Part shown: piece by piece, positions 57,535-64,000 of the stretch
How the letters are laid out: the number at the start of each line of letters is the position of its first letter
Numbering within the stretch: the first letter of the stretch is position 1
Source of the DNA: Thalassospira sp. TSL5-1
GTDB lineage: Bacteria > Pseudomonadota > Alphaproteobacteria > Rhodospirillales > Thalassospiraceae
Direction: 5' to 3'
Assembly: GCF_001907695.1 (NCBI RefSeq)
Contig: NZ_KV880637.1
Coordinates: 682,001 to 746,000, forward strand
Length of the DNA stretch: 64,000 nt
Notes under the pieces: generated by a model
What the model was told of the DNA's origin: nothing
Databases searched by the model: none
The model's input: only the letters and a program-made list of their open reading frames with translations
Made by a program: the position numbers and the translations under genes

Positions 57535-60500
57535 ATGGCAAAGTTTTTCATTGATCGCCCGGTATTTGCCTGGGTGATTGCCCTCGTAATCATGTTGGCG
57601 GGGGGGCTGTCGATTCTGCAATTGCCGATCGAACAGTATCCGTCGATTGCGCCGCCGTCGGTGCAGATATCGGCAAACTATCCGGGTGCGTCGGCCCAAA
57701 CCGTTGAAAATACCGTTACCCAGGTGATCGAGCAGCAGATGAACGGCCTCGATAATCTGCGTTACATGTCTTCGACCAGTGACTCGACCGGTAGTGCCGA
57801 AGTAACTCTTACCTTCAATTCCGGGACCAACCCGGACATTGCCCAGGTTCAGGTGCAGAACAAATTGCAGGCGGCAATGTCCATTCTGCCCAGCCAGGTG
57901 CAGCAGCAGGGCATTAACGTCACCAAATCCAGCGGGTCTTTCCTGATGGTGGTGGGTTTCGTGTCCTCGGACGGGAATATCGGTGCCCACGACCTGGCCG
58001 ACTTTATTGCCAATACCATCAAAGACCCGATTTCACGGGTCAACGGTGTGGGCAGTGTGCAGGTTTTTGGTGCACAGCACGCCATGCGCGTGTGGCTGGA
58101 CCCGTTCAAGCTGATCAGCTATGGCCTGACGGTTTCCGATGTTCGCAGCGCCATCGAGGCCCAGAATACCGAAGTTTCCGCTGGTCAGATTGGCGGGGCA
58201 CCGTCGGTTGACGGCCAGCAGATCAATGCGACCATCACCGCGCAAAGCCGCCTTCAGACCCCTGAAGAGTTCTCCAACATTCTTTTGCGGGTGAATACCG
58301 ATGGCTCCCAGGTGCGCCTGGGCGATGTGGCGCGTGTTGAAATCGGTGCAGAAAGCTACAACATCGTTGCCCGCTATAATGGCAAGGATTCCGTTGGTAT
58401 CGGGATTAACCTGGCAACAGGTGCGAACGCACTTGATACCGCCGAAGCCGTTAAAAACCGGGTAAACGAACTTAAGGCCTATATGCCGGCCGGTGTCGAA
58501 ATCGTTTATCCTTACGATACGACCCCGTTTGTGAAAATCTCGATCGAGGAAGTGGTTCATACGCTGGTTGAAGCGGTTGTTCTGGTGTTCCTCGTGATGT
58601 TCCTGTTCTTGCAAAACTGGCGCGCCACCCTGATCCCGACCATCGCCGTGCCGGTGGTGTTGCTGGGGACATTTGGCGTGCTGGCCGCATTTGGCTTTTC
58701 CATTAACACCCTGACCATGTTTGGCATGGTGCTGGCGATCGGCCTTCTGGTGGACGACGCCATCGTGGTGGTGGAAAACGTCGAACGTGTGATGTTTGAA
58801 GACGGTCTGTCCCCGCGTGATGCGACACGCAAGTCAATGGAACAGATCACCGGGGCGCTGATCGGTATTGCCCTTGTGCTCTCCGCGGTGTTTATCCCGA
58901 TGGCCTTTTTCTCCGGCTCGACCGGGGCAATTTACCGCCAGTTCTCGATCACCATCGTATCTGCGATGATTTTGTCGGTGGTTGTCGCCATCGTGCTGAC
59001 ACCTGCCCTTTGTGCGACATTGCTGAAAAACTCCCATCACGACCCTTACACCCGCAAAGGTTTCTTTGGGCTGTTTAACCGGGGTTTTGATAAAACCAAC
59101 TCGTTTTATCAGGGCAGTGTCGGCCATGTGGTACAGCGTAAATGGCGGTATCTGGCCGTGTATGTTGTGCTGGTGGGCGGTCTTGCCTTTTTGTTCACCC
59201 GGCTTCCGTCATCCTTTTTGCCTGACGAAGACCAGGGCATCCTGTTTTCGATGGTCCAGCTGCCAGCCGGGTCATCGCAGGAACGCACGGTTAACGTTCT
59301 TAAAAAGGTCGAAGGCCACTTCCTTAATGACGAAAAAGACAATGTGAATGGCATCTTTACCGTTGCGGGCTTCAGTTTCGCCGGTAGCGGCCAGAATGCC
59401 GGTATTGCCTTTGTCAGCCTGAAAGACTGGTCAAAACGTTCCGAACCCCAGCAGTCGGTTCAGGCGATTGTCGGCCGTGCCTATGGCTTCTTTGCGACAA
59501 TCAAGGAAGCAATGGCCTTTGCCTTTACCCCGCCTGCCATTGTGGAACTGGGGACGGCAAACGGTTTTGACATGCAGTTGGTTGACCGTGGTGCATTGGG
59601 CCACGAGGCCCTGATTGCAGCCCGGAACCAGTTGCTGGGCATGGCATCCCAAAGCCCTGCCGTCCAGGGTGTCCGCCCGAACGGCCTGAATGATATGCCG
59701 CAGTTTGAGGTGAATATCGATCAGGAAAAAGCCAAGGCGCTGGGTGTTTCGATTGCGGATGTCAATGACACGCTGTCAACCGCCTGGGGGTCGAGCTATG
59801 TAAACGACTTCATGGAAAATGGCCGGGTTAAAAAGGTCTATGTCCAGGCGGATGCCAAATTCCGCATGATGCCCAAGGATATGGAAAACTGGTATGTCCG
59901 TAACAACCAGGGCCAAATGGTGCCGATTTCGGCCTTTGCCACGATGTCCTGGGGGTATGGTTCGCCGCGTCTGGAACGCTTTAGCGGTTTGCCTTCTGTC
60001 AATATTCAGGGGCAGGCAGCACCGGGTGTCAGTTCGGGTGATGCCATGAATGCAATGGCGGAAATGGTTTCCAAGCTGCCCAAGGGCATTGGTCTGGAAT
60101 GGACGGGCCTGTCCTACGAAGAACGCGCTGCGGGCGATCAGGCTCCGGCCCTGTATGGTCTGTCGGTGATCGTGGTGTTCCTGTGCCTCGCCGCCCTTTA
60201 CGAAAGCTGGTCGATCCCGGTTTCCGTGATGCTGGTGGTGCCACTGGGCGTTTTGGGGGCGGTTGCGGCGGCATTGCTGCGCGGCCTGCCTGACGACGTT
60301 TACTTCCAGGTCGCCCTGCTCACCACGATTGGTCTGTCGGCAAAGAACGCCATCCTGATTGTCGAGTTCGCCCGCGATCTTTACGAAGACGGGATGGGGC
60401 TGCTTGAGGCAACACTCGAGGCAGCACGGCAGCGTCTGCGACCGATCATCATGACCTCGATGGCCTTTACCCTTGGTGTTCTGCCCCTTGCGATCAGTAC

Positions 60501-60681
60501 CGGTGCAGGTGCGGCAGCGCGTATTGCTGTGGGTACCGGTGTGATGGGCGGTATGATTGCGGCAACGGTTCTGGCGATTTTCTTCGTCCCGCTGTTCTTT
60601 ATGGTGATCGTCGGTACCTTTGGCCGCAAGACCGCCAAGAACAAGGAAAAGCCGGTCGTCGATGACAGCCCGTCGCTGTAA
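57535..60681 (+). CDS. RND efflux permease (AcrB/MexB-like)
   Basis: A 1048-residue inner-membrane proton antiporter, almost the same length as AcrB. The N-terminus [20 protein letters not shown] is typical. The proton-relay pair Asp-Asp is present near residues 406-407 ([18 protein letters not shown]). The HAE1-type signatures [16 protein letters not shown] and [16 protein letters not shown] are seen too. Drug export through a TolC-like outer-membrane channel is expected; no such gene is next to it. It ends with two terminators. Confidence 0.96.
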   Translation: MAKFFIDRPVFAWVIALVIMLAGGLSILQLPIEQYPSIAPPSVQISANYPGASAQTVENTVTQVIEQQMNGLDNLRYMSSTSDSTGSAEVTLTFNSGTNPDIAQVQVQNKLQAAMSILPSQVQQQGINVTKSSGSFLMVVGFVSSDGNIGAHDLADFIANTIKDPISRVNGVGSVQVFGAQHAMRVWLDPFKLISYGLTVSDVRSAIEAQNTEVSAGQIGGAPSVDGQQINATITAQSRLQTPEEFSNILLRVNTDGSQVRLGDVARVEIGAESYNIVARYNGKDSVGIGINLATGANALDTAEAVKNRVNELKAYMPAGVEIVYPYDTTPFVKISIEEVVHTLVEAVVLVFLVMFLFLQNWRATLIPTIAVPVVLLGTFGVLAAFGFSINTLTMFGMVLAIGLLVDDAIVVVENVERVMFEDGLSPRDATRKSMEQITGALIGIALVLSAVFIPMAFFSGSTGAIYRQFSITIVSAMILSVVVAIVLTPALCATLLKNSHHDPYTRKGFFGLFNRGFDKTNSFYQGSVGHVVQRKWRYLAVYVVLVGGLAFLFTRLPSSFLPDEDQGILFSMVQLPAGSSQERTVNVLKKVEGHFLNDEKDNVNGIFTVAGFSFAGSGQNAGIAFVSLKDWSKRSEPQQSVQAIVGRAYGFFATIKEAMAFAFTPPAIVELGTANGFDMQLVDRGALGHEALIAARNQLLGMASQSPAVQGVRPNGLNDMPQFEVNIDQEKAKALGVSIADVNDTLSTAWGSSYVNDFMENGRVKKVYVQADAKFRMMPKDMENWYVRNNQGQMVPISAFATMSWGYGSPRLERFSGLPSVNIQGQAAPGVSSGDAMNAMAEMVSKLPKGIGLEWTGLSYEERAAGDQAPALYGLSVIVVFLCLAALYESWSIPVSVMLVVPLGVLGAVAAALLRGLPDDVYFQVALLTTIGLSAKNAILIVEFARDLYEDGMGLLEATLEAARQRLRPIIMTSMAFTLGVLPLAISTGAGAAARIAVGTGVMGGMIAATVLAIFFVPLFFMVIVGTFGRKTAKNKEKPVVDDSPSL

Positions 60682-60724
60682 CAACGATCTCGGGGCAGGC
60701 GGATAACCGCCTGCTCCCATAACA

Positions 60725-60752
60725 AAAGCCGGTCCGTGACCGGACCGGCTTT
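60725..60752 (+). terminator. First terminator after the efflux operon
   Basis: Stem AAAGCCGGTCC / GGACCGGCTTT with a 6-base loop, 43 bases after the stop. The T tract is short. Confidence 0.75.
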
Positions 60753-60825
60753 GTTCCCGCGCTCTCGACGGTCTGCAGAGCAATCTGCAAGTCCCCCGAC
60801 CCCGCCGTCGGATGCGCGTGACAGG

Positions 60826-60853
60826 GAGCCGGTGCAAAAGCACCGGCTCTTTT
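60826..60853 (+). terminator. Second terminator after the efflux operon
   Basis: Stem GAGCCGGTGC / GCACCGGCTC with tetraloop AAAA, then a broken T run (TTTTGTTTT). Two terminators in series would protect poxB from read-through. Confidence 0.92.
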
Positions 60854-61200
60854 GTTTTGAGCCAAATGTGGGGGAGGCGTCAAGTTCCGATATACCTCAT
60901 GCGACCGTATAGGATGATTTTCCCGTTCGATAAGGTGGACGCAGTGCGGAAAAACATCCTTTTGCTGGTTGACCGCCCAAGGGGTGGAACCGGCGGACTT
61001 GTGCGGCGTTATAATGGCAAATGGCCGGTTTCGCACCGCACACGGTTTTGTGTGCAATGGCAGGGCGTTTTCTTATCCTATTGTCGCTGACCGAACTGGC
61101 AGGACGACACTTTCCGACACATATCCTTTGGGGACGCGCTGACCTGCACTGCCGAAACCGCGCCCGGAACGTTATTTTTTTGCCTGTCAAAGGAGACGTC

Positions 61201-62931
61201 ATGTCGCGCACCATTGCAGAAACCATTGTCGATATGCTGGCCGATGCCGGGGTCAAGCGCCTTTATGCCGTAACGGGTGACAGCCTTAATCTTCTCAATG
61301 ATGCCATTCGCCGTGACGGGCGAATTGACTGGATCCATGTGCGCCACGAAGAAGCCGGGGCCTATGCGGCAATGGCCGAAGGGGTACTGGGCGGGCTTGG
61401 CTGTTGCGCTGGAAGCTCCGGCCCGGGTCATGTTCATTTGATCAACGGCCTTTATGATGCGCACCGCTGGGGCGCGCCGGTGATTGCCCTGCCATCCACC
61501 ATTGATCGTGCTGATTATGGCATGGAATCGTTTCAGGAAACCGATCTTGGCATGTTCGATGGCTGTAGCTGGTATAATGAACTGGCGCAAATCCCTGAAC
61601 AGGCCCCCAGAATGCTGCAACAGGCGCTGCAAAACGCCATTACCCGCAAGGGGGTGGGCGTGTTTGGCTATAGTGGCGATATTCTGCCGCTGGATCTGCC
61701 TGAAACCGCCATTGCCTCCCCGGTTTATCGTCCGGGCACTGTGCTGCGCCCCGATGATGGGGCGCTGGATGATCTGGCAAAAATGCTGACCGGGGCCAAG
61801 CGCCCGTTCATTTATGGCGGTATGGGGTGTGATGCGGCGCGCGATCAGGTCCGTGAACTTGCCCGTCGTTTGAATGCGCCGGTCGGCTGGACGCTCAAGG
61901 GGAAAATGGCGCTGGAACATGACAATCCCAATGGGGTGGGCATGACCGGCTTTATTGGTGGCAAGGCCTGTGCCGATGCGATTGCCAGGGCCGATGTGGT
62001 GTTGCTGCTGGGAACGGATTTTCCGTGGAAGGATTTCCTGCAAACCGATGCCCGCATTGCCCAGGTGTTAACGCATGGTGAACGGTTGGGCCGTCGCACC
62101 CATGTGAAAATGGGGCTGGTGGGCGATGTTCGCGCAACGCTGGATGCCCTGTTGCCCCGCCTTGAAACCCGCGCGGATGACAGCTTCCTGCAGGACCGGT
62201 TGAAGGCGGTAAAATCCGACCGGGACAATATGGTCCATCATGCGCAAAAACCGGGCAAAAAAGGCGAGATCAGCCCGGAATATCTGACCACCGCGATTAG
62301 CCGCCTGGCCGATGACGATGCCATTTTCACCGCCGATACCGGTATGACGACCGTATGGGCGGCACGCTATATTGAAAGCACCGGCAAGCGCAGTTTTATG
62401 GGCTCTTTCTCGCATGGCTCGATGGCCAATGCCATGCCCCAGGCCATCGGCGCTGCGTTGGCCGGAAATGGCCGCCAGACCATTGCGCTATGTGGCGATG
62501 GTGGCATTTCCATGTTGCTGGGCGACTTGGCAACCATCGGGCAATATCAGTTGCCGGTGAAAATGGTGGTCTATAACAATTCCAGCCTCGGCATGGTGGA
62601 AATTGAAATGCAGCTGGCCGGGATTCCCAATTTCCAGACGGAAATGGTCAACCCGGATTTCGCCGCCATTGCCGAGGCCTGTGGTATTCGCGGTGTGCAG
62701 GTTGAAGACCCGGAAAAACTGGATGATGCCCTGGAAATGGCGATGAACCATGAAGGCCCGGTGTTACTGGATGTGAAAACCGACCGTTATGCCGTTGCCA
62801 TGCCGCCCCATACCAGCCCCGAACAGCTTGGCAAATATGCGTTAAGCGAGGCCAAAATGGTGCTGAACGGACGTGGCACCGAAGTGATCGAGCAGTTGAA
62901 AACCAACTTTAAATATCTGCGCGATCTTTAA
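61201..62931 (+). CDS. poxB: Pyruvate dehydrogenase (quinone) / pyruvate oxidase
   Basis: A 576-residue thiamine-diphosphate flavoenzyme that converts pyruvate to acetate and CO2 and passes electrons to ubiquinone. The Glu that activates the cofactor is in VRHEEAGAY (near residue 50). The Mg/TPP motif begins GDGGISMLL (near 431) and ends with YNN. The C-terminus (YALSEAKMVLNGRGTEVIEQ) is the amphipathic membrane-binding segment found in PoxB. AAAGGAGA precedes ATG 61201; the frame upstream to 61021 is not used. The 340-base stretch 60861-61200 before it holds no gene. Confidence 0.95.
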   Translation: MSRTIAETIVDMLADAGVKRLYAVTGDSLNLLNDAIRRDGRIDWIHVRHEEAGAYAAMAEGVLGGLGCCAGSSGPGHVHLINGLYDAHRWGAPVIALPSTIDRADYGMESFQETDLGMFDGCSWYNELAQIPEQAPRMLQQALQNAITRKGVGVFGYSGDILPLDLPETAIASPVYRPGTVLRPDDGALDDLAKMLTGAKRPFIYGGMGCDAARDQVRELARRLNAPVGWTLKGKMALEHDNPNGVGMTGFIGGKACADAIARADVVLLLGTDFPWKDFLQTDARIAQVLTHGERLGRRTHVKMGLVGDVRATLDALLPRLETRADDSFLQDRLKAVKSDRDNMVHHAQKPGKKGEISPEYLTTAISRLADDDAIFTADTGMTTVWAARYIESTGKRSFMGSFSHGSMANAMPQAIGAALAGNGRQTIALCGDGGISMLLGDLATIGQYQLPVKMVVYNNSSLGMVEIEMQLAGIPNFQTEMVNPDFAAIAEACGIRGVQVEDPEKLDDALEMAMNHEGPVLLDVKTDRYAVAMPPHTSPEQLGKYALSEAKMVLNGRGTEVIEQLKTNFKYLRDL

Positions 62932-63086
62932 TGTCTTTCGCGCACCGGGGCAGGGCCGTTTGCTGTGTTCCGGTGCGGTTTGTTCTCTCCCTGCTTTGCC
63001 TTTTGCGCCCCCTTCGGTATTGGTGTTTTTTTCTTTATCCCGTGCTTTTCCCGCGACATGTTTTGCTGACCAGAACTGGAACCCCG

Positions 63087-64000
63087 ATGACTAAAAAAGA
63101 AACGGTATTTTCCGCCTTTACTGGTGCGAATGGTCTGGTGCGGGCGATTTTGCCTTTGCTGGCGATTGCGGGGACGGTTTTTTGTCTGATTGCGGCGTTT
63201 TTTGCCGCGTCATGGCTGTGGGGGCTGGTGATTTGTCTGCCCATTCTCGCACTGGCGATCCATGATGTCTCCCAGCGCGATTATGCCATTTTGCGCAATT
63301 ACCCGGTTCTGGGCTGGGCACGGTATCTGTTTCAGGATCTACGGCCTTACCTGCGGTCTTACATTGTCGAGGGTGATCTCGAAGGCCGCCCCTTTAACCA
63401 GGATCAGCGCCGCCTGGTCTATGAACGCGCACGGGATGAAGAGGATAATCACCCCTTCGGGACCGAGCTTGATGTTTACGCCCACGAATATCGCTGGATC
63501 AGCCATTCCATCGCTGCGACCGATGTGCCCGATACGGACCCGCGTATTACCATTGGCGGCCCGCAATGCAGCAAGCCCTATAATGCCTCGATCCTTAATA
63601 TCTCCGCCATGAGCTTTGGCTCCCTTTCTGCCCGCGCGATCGAGGCACTGAATACCGGGGCGAAAATGGGTAATTTCGCCCATGATACCGGCGAAGGCTC
63701 GATCAGCCCTTATCACCGCAAGGGCGGTGGAGATTTGATCTGGGAGCTTGGCTCGGGCTATTTTGGCTGCCGGACGGAGGATGGCAATTTTGACGAAGAC
63801 CTGTTTGTCAAAGCCGCCTGCACCGATCAGGTCAAGATGATTGAAATAAAACTCAGCCAGGGGGCAAAGCCCGGTCATGGCGGGGTGTTGCCTGCGGCCA
63901 AGGTCTCGCCGGAAATTGCCGAAACCCGCAAGGTGCCGCAGGGGCAGGATTGCGTTTCCCCCGCCGCGCACAAGGCCTTTTCCACCCCGCGCCAAATGCT
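63087..64000 (+). CDS. FMN-binding glutamate-synthase-family protein (partial, runs off right edge)
   Basis: An N-terminal membrane region with two segments (ILPLLAIAGTVFCLIAAFF and SWLWGLVICLPILALAI) is followed by the start of a Glu_synthase FMN-barrel: SKPYNASILNISAMSFGSLS, GAKMGNFAHDTGEGSISPYH and IEIKLSQGAKPGHGG, a set matching the GltS/GltB central domain with its flavin-binding site. Such membrane-anchored, stand-alone proteins (not part of real glutamate synthase) are common but their substrates are unclear. The last part of the gene is missing. Start ATG 63087. Confidence 0.9.
   Translation, partial: MTKKETVFSAFTGANGLVRAILPLLAIAGTVFCLIAAFFAASWLWGLVICLPILALAIHDVSQRDYAILRNYPVLGWARYLFQDLRPYLRSYIVEGDLEGRPFNQDQRRLVYERARDEEDNHPFGTELDVYAHEYRWISHSIAATDVPDTDPRITIGGPQCSKPYNASILNISAMSFGSLSARAIEALNTGAKMGNFAHDTGEGSISPYHRKGGGDLIWELGSGYFGCRTEDGNFDEDLFVKAACTDQVKMIEIKLSQGAKPGHGGVLPAAKVSPEIAETRKVPQGQDCVSPAAHKAFSTPRQM

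Noticed and set aside
56200-57990. Very long leftward open frame continuous with the TetR gene (total 811 codons)
   Set aside because: It is antisense to the clearly recognisable efflux adaptor and permease genes; only the part from ATG 56199 has a real domain.

Overview
The window looks like a chromosome segment from an alphaproteobacterium, most likely a marine Rhodospirillales member close to Thalassospira. This is inferred from GC-rich coding style, a class I lysyl-tRNA synthetase, the S24-type regulator and the mix of transporters. No rRNA or tRNA gene was seen.

Layout. 1-6.2 kb: a histidine kinase and its c-di-GMP response regulator (leftward, cut by the window edge), divergent from a large chemoreceptor, with a near-ideal CRP/FNR-family site between them. 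6.4-12.7 kb: lysK, a lipoprotein, a WG-repeat membrane protein, a YgjV-like membrane protein and a class IV aminotransferase. 12.8-19.8 kb: a LacI-family regulator, three copies of one palindromic operator, and a binding protein / fused permease / ATPase / inositol-phosphatase-family operon. This transporter would normally be labelled ferric iron, but residues and context point to a sugar phosphate. 19.85-20.0 kb: a one-spacer CRISPR unit with a type II-C-like repeat, ending in a strong leftward terminator. 20.0-36.9 kb: an S24 repressor followed by a compact T7-order podovirus late region (portal, scaffold, capsid, tail tubes, internal protein, fibres, terminase, lysis). It has no integrase, RNA polymerase or replication gene, and carries an inverted YafK-like gene whose catalytic cysteine is gone. 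37-46 kb: ExoD, two divergent glutathione transferases, a HigBA toxin-antitoxin pair, a frameshifted membrane gene, an old-yellow-enzyme, pyrD, a HAD phosphatase and a D-amino-acid aminotransferase. 46-53.4 kb: a periplasmic binding protein and a leftward GntR / PLP-lyase / CUT1 sugar-ABC operon. 53.8-61 kb: an exported protein, and a TetR repressor divergent from an AcrAB-type efflux pair across a perfect 17-bp operator. 61-64 kb: poxB and the start of an FMN-binding glutamate-synthase-family gene cut by the right edge.

The most unusual parts are the solitary crRNA-like unit touching the 3' end of the repressor gene, the stripped T7-like late cluster (a domesticated prophage or possible particle-producing element), its pseudo-enzyme passenger, and the LacI-controlled AfuABC-like system.
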